A DNA stretch of 64,000 nucleotides. It comes from Bacillota bacterium. Lineage in GTDB: Bacteria > Bacillota > Clostridia > Tissierellales > Peptoniphilaceae. Position numbers and translations under genes: made by a program. The notes beneath the pieces were generated by a model that saw only the letters and a list, made by a program, of their open reading frames with translations, was not told where the DNA came from and made no database searches. Shown piece after piece: positions 15,376 through 24,290 of the stretch (the first letter of the stretch is position 1; every line of letters begins with the position of its first letter). The stretch is taken from contig JAQYDN010000011.1 in the NCBI GenBank assembly GCA_028724185.1, forward strand, positions 1 to 64,000, given 5' to 3'.

Positions 15376-18300
15376 TCACTTTCTGATCGCGTCTTTTTGC
15401 GGATCGATATAACTCTTTAAGTCCCTGAGCAGCTCCTCGTCGTAGCGAATATACAACTCGCGCGGAACGCCGAGGGCGCGATTTTCGTCGCTGAAAAACA
15501 TCACCACGGGCATCGTCCCCGGGTGCCTCTTTAAAATGTGTTCGATTTGAGATCTTTGCGACGCACTCTTCAACCGCAGGTAGAGCTTCTCGCCGTGGTC
15601 CGCGTCGATCAGGGGCCGAATCGATTCGACGAGCAATTTCCCCTCTTCGACGTCGCTCCCTTCGACGCGCCCCGTGACGACGAGGAGTTGTCCCTCTTCG
15701 TAGATACCCCTTTCAAGCGACGCGTAGACTTTCGGAAAGAGCACGAGTTCGATCACGCCGTACAGGTCCTCGAGGACGCCGAAGGCCATCATCTGTTTTT
15801 TCTTCGTAACGAGCGTCCGCTTCTCCCTGAGCATTCCGCCGAGCGTGACGTGATAGAGCGTATCGGTCGTCTCGAGTTCCTCGCGCACCCGCCCGGTGTC
15901 GTAATCCGTCTGTTCCTTCAACTGCTGCGTATACGACTCGAGCGGGTGCCCCGATACGTACATCCCGAGCACTTCGCGTTCGTATTCGAGTTTTTGTTTC
16001 TGATCGTAATCTTTTAGCTTGGGGAGGTCGTCGGATTGGAAACTCTCGGTCTGAAACAGGCTGACCTGTCCGGGCACATTGCGCTTGTTTTCTCCCTGTA
16101 CCTGGTCCATGATCTTGTCGTAAGTCGCGAGGTACTGCGGGCGATTACCGCCCAAGACGTCGAAAGCGCCCGCCTTGATGAGCGACTCCATCGACCGCTT
16201 GTTCATCGCGCCCGGGGAGATTTTGTCGACGCGTCGGATAAATTCGGACATCGACTTGAACGCGCCGCCCTCCTTACGCGCCTTTTCGATCGCCTCGACG
16301 AAGTGGACGCCGACGTTTTTGACGCCCTTTAATCCGAAGCGCACGGCGCCGTCTTCGACGTTAAATTTTAAGAAACTCTTGTTGATGTTCGGCGGCAAGA
16401 CTTTAAGGCCGATGCGCTTGCACTCCTCGATATACATGCGCATATGATCGGTGTTGGACATAAAAGAACTGATCTGCGCCGCCATAAACGCCGCCGGATA
16501 ATAGCACTTAAGCCACGCCGTGCGATAGGCGACGACCGCATAGGCGACGGAGTGCGACTTGTTGAAGGCGTAGTTGGCGAAGTCGATCATGAGGTCGTAG
16601 ATGCGATTGGCGCTCTCCTCGTCGACTCCGTTTCGAACGGCCCCCGCCACGTCGATCGCGCCGTCGTCGGTGAGGCTGCCGTAGATAAAGTTTTGTCGCT
16701 CCTGTTCCATCACGACCATTTTTTTCTTGCTCATCGCGCGGCGCACGATATCCGCACGGCCTAGCGAATAGCCGCCGACTTTCCGCACGATCTCCATAAC
16801 CTGTTCCTGGTAGACGATACAGCCGTAGGTCTCTTCCAAGATATCCTTAAGCGCCGGATGCGGATACGTGATCTTCGACGGGTCGTGTTTCGACTCGATA
16901 AACTTCGGAATTTGATTCATCGGTCCCGGCCGAAAGAGCGCATTCGCCGCGGCGAGATCGGCGAACCGCGTCGGCTTGAGTTCTTTTAAGAACGCACGCA
17001 TTCCTCCGCTTTCAAATTGGAAGATGCCGAGTGTCTCGGCCCGTTGAAACATCTCGAGGACCTTCGGATCGTCGTAGCTCATGTTCTCGAAATCGACCTC
17101 GACGCCGGTATCGCGTTTGATAAACGCCTCCGCGTCGCGAATAACCGTGAGCGTCCGCAGTCCCAAAAAGTCCATCTTCAAGAGTCCCAATTCCTCGAGT
17201 TCGATCATGTTGAACTGCGTCGAAATAATCCCGCCGTTTCGCGTCAAGGGCACGTAATCAGTGATGGGATTTTCGCTGATCACGACGCCCGCGGCGTGGG
17301 TCGAGGTATGGCGCGGCACGCCCTCGAGCCGCATCGCGAGGTCGAGGAGTTTGGCGACTTCCTCGTCGCTTTCGTACGACTTCTTAAGCGACGGCGATAT
17401 CTCAAGCGCCCGCTCAAGCGTCATATTGAGCGCATTCGGCACCTGTTTGGCGACGTAATCGACCGATCCGTAGGGCATGTCCATCACGCGACCGACGTCG
17501 CGAATGGCGGCGCGGGCCCCCAAGGTTCCGAACGTCACGATCTGCGCGACGTGGTCCTCCCCGTACTTTTCGATGACGTAGTCGATGACTTCTTCTCTGC
17601 GCTCGTAGCAAAAGTCCACGTCGATATCCGGCATGCTCACGCGCTCCGGATTTAAAAAGCGCTCGAACAGAAGTCCGAATTCGAGCGGATCCACGTCGAT
17701 GATCTCGAGCGCGTAGGAGACGACGCTTCCCGCCGCCGACCCGCGGCCCGGGCCGACCTCGATATCCTTCGATCGCGCAAATCGAATAAAATCCCATACG
17801 ATCAGAAAGTAGTCGGTATAGCCCATCGAAAAGATCGTATCGAGTTCGAATTCCACGCGATCCCGAATCTCTTCGGTGACGACGTCGTAGCGCTTCTTTA
17901 GGCCGTCTTCGACGAGTTTGCGCAGATACTCCTTGTTGGTGTAGCCCTCGGGCAGGTCGAAGTGCGGCAGGTGCAAATGGTGGAACTCGAGTTCGACCTC
18001 ACAGCGCTTGGCGATCTTGACGGTATTTTCGAGCGCCTCCGGCACGTCCGAAAAGAGCGCCTCCATCTCCTCGGGACTTTTCAGATAAAACTCCTCCGAG
18101 GGGAAGCGCATACGGCGCTCCTCGCTTAAAATCGATCCCGTCTGGATGCAGAGGAGCGCGTCGTGCGCATCGGCGTCCTCTTTTCGCAGATAGTGGCAGT
18201 CGTTGGAGGCGATAAGGCCGATCCCCGTCTCCTCGGACAGGCGGAGAAGGCGCCGGTTGACCTCTTTTTGCTCCCGCATCCCGTGGTCCTGCAGTTCCAA

Positions 18301-18810
18301 AAAGAAATTGTCGTCTCCGAAGATATCGCGGTATCTCTCGGCGATCCGCTTCGCCTCCTGCTCGTCTCCGGTGAGAAGCGCCTGTTGCACTTCACCGCCC
18401 AAGCAGGCGCTCGTCGCAATAATTCCGCGGTGGTGGCGCCGCAAGTCGTCCATATCCACCCGCGGCTTGTAGTAAAACCCGTCGACGTAACCGGTGGAAA
18501 CGATGGACATCAAATTCTCGTAGCCCTCCTGGTTTTCCGCGAGCAGGATCAAGTGGTAGCGCTTATTGCCACGGTCCATCACTTTTTTATCCTCGCGCGT
18601 GACATAGACTTCGCATCCCAAGATCGGCTTGACGCCGGCTTCCTTCGCGGCCTTGTAAAAGGCGACCGTCCCGTACATATTGCCGTGGTCGGTCAGGGCG
18701 ACGGCGTCCATCCCGAGTTCTTTGGCGCGCGCGGGCAGTTCTTGTATTTTACAAAATCCGTCCAACAGAGAGTACTCCGAGTGAACGTGGAGATGAACAA
18801 ATGAACTCAT
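15376..18810 (-). CDS. dnaE: DNA polymerase III alpha subunit, DnaE type
   Basis: A 1144-residue replicative or primer-extending polymerase. Domain order: PHP domain (HLHVHSEYSLLDG, then ALTDHGNMYG), C-family palm and thumb (GPGRGSAAGSVV, and the catalytic aspartates in MPDIDVDFCYE), fingers (IVYQEQVMEI, AFNKSHSVAYA), helix-hairpin-helix and a C-terminal OB fold (VIELVLFPKVY). There is no exonuclease domain insertion, so it is DnaE and not PolC. The ATG at 18810 follows AAGGGA. It begins the dnaE-pfkA-pyk segment after a terminator downstream of ptsH. Confidence 0.96.
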   Translation of the reverse strand: MSSFVHLHVHSEYSLLDGFCKIQELPARAKELGMDAVALTDHGNMYGTVAFYKAAKEAGVKPILGCEVYVTREDKKVMDRGNKRYHLILLAENQEGYENLMSIVSTGYVDGFYYKPRVDMDDLRRHHRGIIATSACLGGEVQQALLTGDEQEAKRIAERYRDIFGDDNFFLELQDHGMREQKEVNRRLLRLSEETGIGLIASNDCHYLRKEDADAHDALLCIQTGSILSEERRMRFPSEEFYLKSPEEMEALFSDVPEALENTVKIAKRCEVELEFHHLHLPHFDLPEGYTNKEYLRKLVEDGLKKRYDVVTEEIRDRVEFELDTIFSMGYTDYFLIVWDFIRFARSKDIEVGPGRGSAAGSVVSYALEIIDVDPLEFGLLFERFLNPERVSMPDIDVDFCYERREEVIDYVIEKYGEDHVAQIVTFGTLGARAAIRDVGRVMDMPYGSVDYVAKQVPNALNMTLERALEISPSLKKSYESDEEVAKLLDLAMRLEGVPRHTSTHAAGVVISENPITDYVPLTRNGGIISTQFNMIELEELGLLKMDFLGLRTLTVIRDAEAFIKRDTGVEVDFENMSYDDPKVLEMFQRAETLGIFQFESGGMRAFLKELKPTRFADLAAANALFRPGPMNQIPKFIESKHDPSKITYPHPALKDILEETYGCIVYQEQVMEIVRKVGGYSLGRADIVRRAMSKKKMVVMEQERQNFIYGSLTDDGAIDVAGAVRNGVDEESANRIYDLMIDFANYAFNKSHSVAYAVVAYRTAWLKCYYPAAFMAAQISSFMSNTDHMRMYIEECKRIGLKVLPPNINKSFLKFNVEDGAVRFGLKGVKNVGVHFVEAIEKARKEGGAFKSMSEFIRRVDKISPGAMNKRSMESLIKAGAFDVLGGNRPQYLATYDKIMDQVQGENKRNVPGQVSLFQTESFQSDDLPKLKDYDQKQKLEYEREVLGMYVSGHPLESYTQQLKEQTDYDTGRVREELETTDTLYHVTLGGMLREKRTLVTKKKQMMAFGVLEDLYGVIELVLFPKVYASLERGIYEEGQLLVVTGRVEGSDVEEGKLLVESIRPLIDADHGEKLYLRLKSASQRSQIEHILKRHPGTMPVVMFFSDENRALGVPRELYIRYDEELLRDLKSYIDPQKDAIRK

Positions 18811-18828
18811 AATCGTCCCTTCTAAAAT

Positions 18829-18857
18829 AAAAAAAGAGCTTTTTGAAGAAGCTCTTT
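18829..18857 (-). terminator. Terminator between ptsH and dnaE
   Basis: Minus strand AAAGAGCTTCTTCAAAAAGCTCTTTTTTT forms an 8-9 bp stem with a T7 tail. It overlaps the ptsH stop and separates the ptsH cluster from dnaE. Confidence 0.85.
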
Positions 18858-19116
18858 ACTTTAATTTATTTTCAATAAAATCGACCAGTCCCCGGATCGC
18901 TTCCTCTTCGTCCGCGCCTTCGGCTTGCAGCGTAATCTCCTGCCCCGAAAAAATACCGAGGCTCATAATGCCGATAATGCTCTTGCCGTTGACCTCGTCG
19001 CCTTTACTGATGATGGTAATGTCCGATGTGTACTGATTGGCCTCTCTTACAAACATCGCTGCCGGTCTTGCGTGCAAGCCTTCCTCATTTTGAAGTATAA
19101 CTTTGGATTCTTTCAC
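18856..19116 (-). CDS. ptsH: Phosphocarrier protein HPr
   Basis: An 86-residue phosphocarrier of the PTS. The active-site motif GLHARPA puts His15 in place for Enzyme I phosphorylation. NGKSIIGIMSLG gives the regulatory Ser46 used by HPr kinase/phosphorylase in Gram-positives, so a catabolite-control branch is likely present. Its start is 1 base from the whiA stop, as in the conserved rapZ-yvcK-whiA-ptsH clusters of Bacillota. No ptsI, hprK or sugar PTS gene is in the window. Confidence 0.94.
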   Translation of the reverse strand: MKESKVILQNEEGLHARPAAMFVREANQYTSDITIISKGDEVNGKSIIGIMSLGIFSGQEITLQAEGADEEEAIRGLVDFIENKLK

Positions 19117-19117
19117 A

Positions 19118-20062
19118 TTAAACTCCTCTCAACTTTTCTGCAAGCTCGTGCATTTTTTTAAATCGATGATTGACGCCGCTTTTCGACATCGGCGGCTGCA
19201 TCACTTTACCGAGCTCGGACAGCGTCGCCTCGGGGTAGCGCATCCTGGCCTCGGCGAGACGGGACAGATCCTCGGGCAACTGTTCAAAGCCCAGCATCTC
19301 CTCGATGACGTGTATATCTCTCACTTGGCGCGTCGACGCGTCGACGGTCTTCGACAGATTCGCCGTCTCGCAATTGACTAAGCGGTTTACATTGTTACGC
19401 ACGTCCTTGACGACGCGCGCCGATTCGAAATTTAATACGGACCGATTCGCTCCCATATAGGCCAACAAGTCGGAAATTTTTTCCGCCTCCTTGATATAGA
19501 CGATGTAGTCGTCTTTCCGAAAGACGCCCTTTGCATCAAAACGCGCCCGCTTAAGCCACTTGATGAGGTCTTTCCCGTGCGCCTCGTCGTGCGTCACAAA
19601 CTCCAGATGGTACCCTTTCGTCGGCGACGTCACCGATCCCGCACCTAAAAAAGAGGCACGGATATACGCGCGGATACACGTCGGATCCCGCAAAATCGAA
19701 GGATCGACCGGATAGTGCATTTGAAAGACGTTGTCCGGTCTTAGGAAATCGCTGTCCATGAGGACAAATTTCACCGATCCTTCGTCGATGAGGCGTATCT
19801 TGTATTGCTTGTTTTTTTTAAGTAACACGCTCTGCGTCGCCGACACTTCGACGTCGCTTCCGAAGACGCGCTTGATGGCCGAGACGATTCGTCTCGCGAC
19901 CGACGCGTTTTCGGTATGGAATGAAAGCCCTATTTTAAGGCCTTTACTGAGCCTCACGACGCCGCACGTTCTCACGTAACCGGCGAGCTCGGCCTGAAGG
20001 ATCGCCATATCTTCCATGGGCACGCGCGCTAATTCATTTTTTACATCCTTCGAAAAACTCAC
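19118..20062 (-). CDS. whiA: WhiA-type DNA-binding protein
   Basis: WhiA in Bacillota influences cell division and chromosome organisation. The 314 residues have the LAGLIDADG-like N-terminal domain (ELAGYVRTCGVV, IRASFLGAGSVTSP, HLEFVTHDEAHGKDL) and the C-terminal helix-turn-helix region (LSELGKVMQPPMSKSGVNHR). The GTG at 20062 (reading VSFSKDVKNELA, the usual WhiA start) follows AGAGG. A longer reading from 20122 overlaps the yvcK end and adds residues atypical of the family. It lies between yvcK and ptsH. Confidence 0.93.
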   Translation of the reverse strand: MSFSKDVKNELARVPMEDMAILQAELAGYVRTCGVVRLSKGLKIGLSFHTENASVARRIVSAIKRVFGSDVEVSATQSVLLKKNKQYKIRLIDEGSVKFVLMDSDFLRPDNVFQMHYPVDPSILRDPTCIRAYIRASFLGAGSVTSPTKGYHLEFVTHDEAHGKDLIKWLKRARFDAKGVFRKDDYIVYIKEAEKISDLLAYMGANRSVLNFESARVVKDVRNNVNRLVNCETANLSKTVDASTRQVRDIHVIEEMLGFEQLPEDLSRLAEARMRYPEATLSELGKVMQPPMSKSGVNHRFKKMHELAEKLRGV

Positions 20063-20084
20063 AACAGCCTCTATTCCGTTTCTA

Positions 20085-21104
20085 TTATAGTTCAGATTCT
20101 GTACTCTTGCAATGGATTTCACGGTACCGATCGCACAAGCTCAATAATCGCTGCGCTACCGCCAGGCCGTCATGCCTGATATAGCCTTCCTGCGTGATGA
20201 CGAAGGCCCCGTGTTCGATGGCGATTCCCGACTCGACAAACCGTTTCCTCTCGTCGAATCCGATGCGAATCGGTCCGACTCCCTCTTCCTCTTCGTAGCG
20301 GTCGAGAATGCCTCCGTCGATTTCCTCGTCGTTTACGATCAAACTGTCGATCTGCCTTTTAAGCCCGTGGGCCTCGAGCGCCTCGAGGTATTCGGCAAGG
20401 CGCATCCCCACCGTCTCTCCGCGCTGTTCCATAATATTGGCGACGTAGACGAGAGGCGCCTTTGAATGTCCGATCGCCTCGGCGATTCCCGGAACGAGCA
20501 GGTTCGGTATAAGCGAAGTATAAAGGCTCCCCGGCCCTAAGACGATCATATCCGCCTCTTCGATGGCCGCGACGCACTCGGCATTGGCGTGGGACTCCTT
20601 CGTATCCAACCGGATCGACTCGATGGCGAGGTTTCTCTCGGCGGCATAGTCGGGGATTCGCGACTCACCCTCGATTTCTGAACCGTCCGAAAAGCGGGCG
20701 ACGAGGTGGATCGACTCGACGGTCACGGGCAGCACCCTCCCCGTAATTTTCAACACGTCCCCCGCCTCGCTTACGCCCTCCGCAAATCCGCCGTAGATGT
20801 CGGCGAGCGCGGTGATGATCAGGTTCCCCATATTTTGTCCCTTGAGATCACCCTCTTTAAATCGATACTGCAGCAATTTCTTTAAAGAGGGTTCGGCGTT
20901 GGCGAGGGCGACCAGACAGTTTCGCACATCCCCCGGCGGGAGCATCCCGTATTCCCGCCGCAAGATGCCGCTGCTGCCGCCGTCGTCGGCCATCGTGACG
21001 ATGGCCGTAACTTCTTCCGAAAATCGCTTGAGACCCCGAAGAATCGTCGAGATTCCCGTGCCGCCTCCGATAACGACAAATTTCGGATCGTATGTTCCAA
21101 GCAC
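20085..21104 (-). CDS. yvcK: YvcK/GlmR-type gluconeogenesis factor
   Basis: A 339-residue protein of the CofD/UPF0052 family. It begins FVVIGGGTGISTILRGLK and has MADDGGSSGILRREYGMLPPGDVRN and the YVANIMEQRGETVGM segment. In Bacillus it is needed for growth on gluconeogenic carbon, binds UDP-GlcNAc and stimulates GlmS, connecting carbon flux with cell-wall precursor supply. Here it is in its usual place between rapZ and whiA, 7 bases after rapZ. Whether it still binds UDP-GlcNAc is family inference. Confidence 0.94.
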   Translation of the reverse strand: MLGTYDPKFVVIGGGTGISTILRGLKRFSEEVTAIVTMADDGGSSGILRREYGMLPPGDVRNCLVALANAEPSLKKLLQYRFKEGDLKGQNMGNLIITALADIYGGFAEGVSEAGDVLKITGRVLPVTVESIHLVARFSDGSEIEGESRIPDYAAERNLAIESIRLDTKESHANAECVAAIEEADMIVLGPGSLYTSLIPNLLVPGIAEAIGHSKAPLVYVANIMEQRGETVGMRLAEYLEALEAHGLKRQIDSLIVNDEEIDGGILDRYEEEEGVGPIRIGFDERKRFVESGIAIEHGAFVITQEGYIRHDGLAVAQRLLSLCDRYREIHCKSTESEL

Positions 21105-21111
21105 GATATCC

Positions 21112-21948
21112 TCACTCTCTAAGATCGCGATGACCGACGATCACTTCGTACTCTTCTTCCTCGAGGGCGTGCGCCGCGGCTTCCGCGACGGCGACGGAGC
21201 GGTGAAATCCGCCGGTACACCCGATCCCGATCGTCAAGCTGTCCTTGCCCTCCTCGACGTAGCGATCGCCGAAAGCTTTGACGTAATTGACGAGGTAGTC
21301 GATAAAGAGTTTTCCCTCTTTTTTTCCGAAGACATAATCCTTCGTCGCGGAATTTAAACCGTTTTTATGCTTGAGTTCGGGCACGTAGTAGGGGTTCGGC
21401 AAAAACCTCACGTCGAAGACGAGGTCCGCCTCCTCGAGAATGCCGTTTTTAAAGCCGAACGAGAGGATCGAAATGCCGAGCTTTCCGCGCTCCTTTCGAA
21501 GAATCGTCTTTAACCGCACCTTGAGGTTATGGTTGGTCATCCTCGAGGTGTCGATCACGTAATTGGCCCGCGCGCGCATCGGCTTCATGCGCTTTCGCTC
21601 CTCCTCGATCCCCCTCGCGATGGACGAAGAAAGCGGATGCGGGCGGCGCAGCTCTTTAAACCGCTGGATGAGCACGTGCGGATCGGCCTCGAGATAGATC
21701 ACCGTCACCTCCTCGACCTCTCTGTCCAAGGTGTCGATGGCGACGTCGAGTTCATTAAAAAACAGGCCGCTTCGAATATCCAATGCGAGGGCCACAAGCG
21801 GCATCTTGGCCTCGTCGACGATGTCTATAAATTTCGGAAACAGCGCGGGAGGCAGGTTGTCGACGCAGTAGTATCCGAGATCTTCCGCCGCCTTGAGCGC
21901 CTGACTTTTTCCCGCTCCGGACAAGCCGGTAATCACTAGCAGTTTCAT
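21112..21948 (-). CDS. rapZ: RapZ/YvcJ-type P-loop nucleotide-binding protein
   Basis: The 278 residues show a Walker A motif GLSGAGKS at the N-terminus, DNLPPALFPKFID, the motif RFKELRRPHPLS and the C-terminal GIGCTGGFHRSVAVAE typical of the family. In E. coli RapZ steers decay of the glmS-regulating sRNA; in Bacillus YvcJ it is a nucleotidase of less clear role. The ATG at 21948 is five bases after GGAGG; a GTG two codons earlier is less well placed. It is cotranscribed with murB and yvcK. Confidence 0.94.
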   Translation of the reverse strand: MKLLVITGLSGAGKSQALKAAEDLGYYCVDNLPPALFPKFIDIVDEAKMPLVALALDIRSGLFFNELDVAIDTLDREVEEVTVIYLEADPHVLIQRFKELRRPHPLSSSIARGIEEERKRMKPMRARANYVIDTSRMTNHNLKVRLKTILRKERGKLGISILSFGFKNGILEEADLVFDVRFLPNPYYVPELKHKNGLNSATKDYVFGKKEGKLFIDYLVNYVKAFGDRYVEEGKDSLTIGIGCTGGFHRSVAVAEAAAHALEEEEYEVIVGHRDLRE

Positions 21949-21968
21949 AATCACCTCCCCCCTACGGG

Positions 21969-22853
21969 TTACTGTTCGCCCAATACCTTCACTTCCGTTT
22001 CGAGCTCGACGCCGTGCTTTGCATAGACAGCCTCCTGCACCGTGCGAATCAGCTCGACCACTTCTTTACAAGTCGCGTTGCCCCGATTGATGACGAAACC
22101 GCAGTGTTTCTCCGACACCTGCGCATCTCCGTGTCTCAACCCGCGCAGTCCCGCCTGATCGATCAGCTGGCCCGCGAAGTAGCCCTCCGGCCGCTTAAAC
22201 GTGCTTCCCGCCGACGGATACTCGAGGGGTTGCTTGGACAATCTGCGCGCCCAAAGGTCGTCCATGCGCGCCCGAATCTCTTCGCCGTCGCCTTCTTCGA
22301 GGGCAAATGTCGCCGAAAGCACGACGAGTTTTTCCGTATAGACCCGGCTGTTTCGATACTCAAATTCCATCTCGTCGCCGTCGATGTCTGCGATCGTCCC
22401 GTCGCGCTTCATCACGCGGACCGAGGAGACGATATCCTTCATCTCTCCGCCGTAGGCGCCCGCGTTCATCGTCATCGCGCCGCCGACGGCTCCCGGGATA
22501 CCGTGGGCAAATTCCAAGCCGCTCAGGCCGTGTTGCTGAGCGATCTCGGCGACCTTCCGAAGAGACGCGCCGCCTTCGGCCGTCACGCGAGTCCCGTCGA
22601 CGGAGACCGCTTCAAACTGTTTTTCGAGCCGAATAACCGCGCCGCGGATACCCTTGTCGGAGACGACCATATTCGTCCCCTTCCCCATGACCATCCACGG
22701 AATATCCTCTTCGTTCAACCGCAGGATCGCGCGCTTCAGCGCGTCGACCGAATCGGGCTCTATAAAATAATCGACCGCACCGCCGATTTGAAAACTCGTC
22801 ACATGCTTCATCGGGTAATCTCTCACGACACGACTCGTGCCTTTTTCGTTCAT
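21969..22853 (-). CDS. murB: UDP-N-acetylenolpyruvoylglucosamine reductase
   Basis: This FAD enzyme forms UDP-MurNAc for peptidoglycan. The 294 residues have the FAD domain (HVTSFQIGGAVDYFIEP, WMVMGKGTNMVVSDKGIRGA, HGIPGAVGGAMTMNAGAYG) and a substrate domain with the catalytic serine in PSAGSTFKRPEGYFAG and the C-terminal glutamate region. It is the short type IIa form. The ATG follows GGAGGAAACGGCAA. It is the first gene of the murB-rapZ-yvcK-whiA-ptsH cluster and faces away from the met T-box. Confidence 0.95.
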   Translation of the reverse strand: MNEKGTSRVVRDYPMKHVTSFQIGGAVDYFIEPDSVDALKRAILRLNEEDIPWMVMGKGTNMVVSDKGIRGAVIRLEKQFEAVSVDGTRVTAEGGASLRKVAEIAQQHGLSGLEFAHGIPGAVGGAMTMNAGAYGGEMKDIVSSVRVMKRDGTIADIDGDEMEFEYRNSRVYTEKLVVLSATFALEEGDGEEIRARMDDLWARRLSKQPLEYPSAGSTFKRPEGYFAGQLIDQAGLRGLRHGDAQVSEKHCGFVINRGNATCKEVVELIRTVQEAVYAKHGVELETEVKVLGEQ

Positions 22854-22900
22854 TTGCCGTTTCCTCCTTATAACTTCTGTCTGCTTTTTCTATTGTACCA

Positions 22901-22912
22901 AATTATTTCAAA
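22901..22912 (-). promoter_or_regulatory. Possible -10 region of the murB cluster promoter
   Basis: Minus strand GGTACAAT lies about 45 bases before the murB ATG. The -35 region is poor, so the call is weak. Confidence 0.3.
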
Positions 22913-22929
22913 GAAAGTTCTAAAAAGAC

Positions 22930-22958
22930 TTGACGCCTCGGCTAGGATCTTGTTATTA
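22930..22958 (+). promoter_or_regulatory. Promoter of the metNIQ T-box transcript
   Basis: TTGACG (22930-22935), a 17-base spacer and TTATTA (22953-22958), just upstream of the T-box leader. Confidence 0.65.
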
Positions 22959-22967
22959 TTGACCCAT

Positions 22968-23217
22968 CGAGTTTGACGAGGAGAGTATCCCGAACAATCG
23001 GACTACAGAGAAGCTTTGTTGGTGAGAGAAGCTGTTTTGATATTCGAGAGAACATGGCCTCCGACTTTAAGGGTCGACATGAGATCTTTACGGGTGTGCC
23101 CGTTACAGCGCCGGAGTATGATGGTACTCTTTGAGGTGTAGATCGCGAGGTCTACATAAATAAAGGTGGTAACACGATTCGTATCGTCCTTTTCCCGTAG
23201 GGAGAAGGGCTTTTTTT
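22968..23217 (+). promoter_or_regulatory. T-box leader, probably methionine tRNA-specific
   Basis: A ~250-base leader has a GAGAGTA S-turn motif near the 5' end and a stem I apical region (AGAGAAGC...GTGAGAGAAGC). A specifier region GAACATGG contains ATG at 23054-23056, and the antiterminator box AAGGTGGTAACACG is at 23163-23176. A terminator follows. Uncharged tRNA binding would switch on the downstream genes. The ATG (Met) specifier is deduced from position and agrees with the methionine transporter genes that follow. Confidence 0.9.
23186..23217 (+). terminator. T-box terminator
   Basis: GTCCTTTTCCC-GTA-GGGAGAAGGGC with a T7 tail. Its 5' arm overlaps the sequence needed for the antiterminator, as in all T-box leaders. 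Confidence 0.88.
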
Positions 23218-23249
23218 ATACAAAATTTCATTCGATGAGGAGGATTCTT

Positions 23250-24290
23250 TTGATCGATCTACAAAACATTTCCGTCGTCTTCGAACGAGACGGACACAGC
23301 TTTAAGGCGGTCGACGATGTGTCGCTTACCGTCGAGGCGGGCGACATCTACGGCATCGTCGGTTATTCCGGCGCCGGAAAGTCGACGCTCGTTCGCACGA
23401 TTAATCTCTTGCAACCGCCCACCAACGGCGAAGTCTACGTCGCCGGCGAAAATTTAACCGACCTGTCCGTCAAGGAACTGCGGGATCGCCGAAAAAAAAT
23501 CGGCATGATCTTTCAGCACTTTAATCTGATGAACGCGAGGACCATCTTGGGAAACGTCCTCTACCCCTTAAAGGACAGTTCCATGTCCGAGCAAGAAAAA
23601 AAAGACAAGGCCATGCGGCTGTTAAAGCTCGTCGGCATCGAGGAGAAAGCCGGCAGCTATCCCTCGGAGCTCTCGGGGGGACAAAAGCAGCGAGTCGCCA
23701 TCGCCAGGGCACTCGCCAACGATCCGGAAATTCTCCTCTGCGACGAGGCCACCTCGGCGCTGGACCCGAGAACCACCACCTCGATTTTGCACCTGCTCAA
23801 GCGACTGAATCGCGACATGGGTCTGACCATCGTCCTCATCACCCACGAGATGCAGGCGGTCAAGGAAATTTGCAACAAGGTCGCCGTCATGGAATCGGGA
23901 CGCGTCGTCGAGAGCGGATCGCTCATCGACATCTTCGCAAATCCCACCGAGACCATCACACGGCAGTTCGTCGAGACCGCGAGCCACTGGGAAGAGACCA
24001 TCGACAAGCTCAGCCAACACGGCTACTTCGATAACGACGATCCGCGCAGGCAGTTGATCCACCTTCAATATGTCGGCTCGTCCGCGACCGAACCTATCTT
24101 AAACAATGTCTACACCGAATTTCACGTCGCGACCAATATCTTATCCGGCAGCATCGAGTTTTTAGAGGACGTTCCCTTCGGAAACTTGGTCGTCCTGTTC
24201 CAGGGCGAGCCCGATGCCATCGAGCGCTCCAAGAAATTTCTGCTCGATAACGACGTCGACCTCGAAGTCGTCACAAAGGAGGTGATTTAA
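23250..24290 (+). CDS. metN: Methionine ABC transporter ATP-binding protein
   Basis: The 346 residues power D/L-methionine uptake. The ABC domain shows Walker A GYSGAGKST (38-46), the signature LSGGQKQRVAIARAL and Walker B ILLCDEATSALD. The C-terminal ~80 residues (from about 265) form the NIL regulatory domain that senses intracellular methionine in MetN proteins. I place the start at the TTG at 23250, six bases after GAGGAGG. The ATG at 23235 overlaps that ribosome site, and a still longer reading runs through the T-box terminator. The stop overlaps the metI start by one base (TAATG). Confidence 0.93.
   Translation: MIDLQNISVVFERDGHSFKAVDDVSLTVEAGDIYGIVGYSGAGKSTLVRTINLLQPPTNGEVYVAGENLTDLSVKELRDRRKKIGMIFQHFNLMNARTILGNVLYPLKDSSMSEQEKKDKAMRLLKLVGIEEKAGSYPSELSGGQKQRVAIARALANDPEILLCDEATSALDPRTTTSILHLLKRLNRDMGLTIVLITHEMQAVKEICNKVAVMESGRVVESGSLIDIFANPTETITRQFVETASHWEETIDKLSQHGYFDNDDPRRQLIHLQYVGSSATEPILNNVYTEFHVATNILSGSIEFLEDVPFGNLVVLFQGEPDAIERSKKFLLDNDVDLEVVTKEVI

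Noticed and set aside
19118-20122. WhiA start 20 codons upstream
   Set aside because: The longer reading overlaps the yvcK end and adds residues not seen in the family; the GTG at 20062 has a ribosome site and the usual SFSKDVKNEL start.
23166-23249. MetN start within the T-box leader
   Set aside because: It would be translated through the terminator hairpin; TTG at 23250 is correctly spaced from GAGGAGG.
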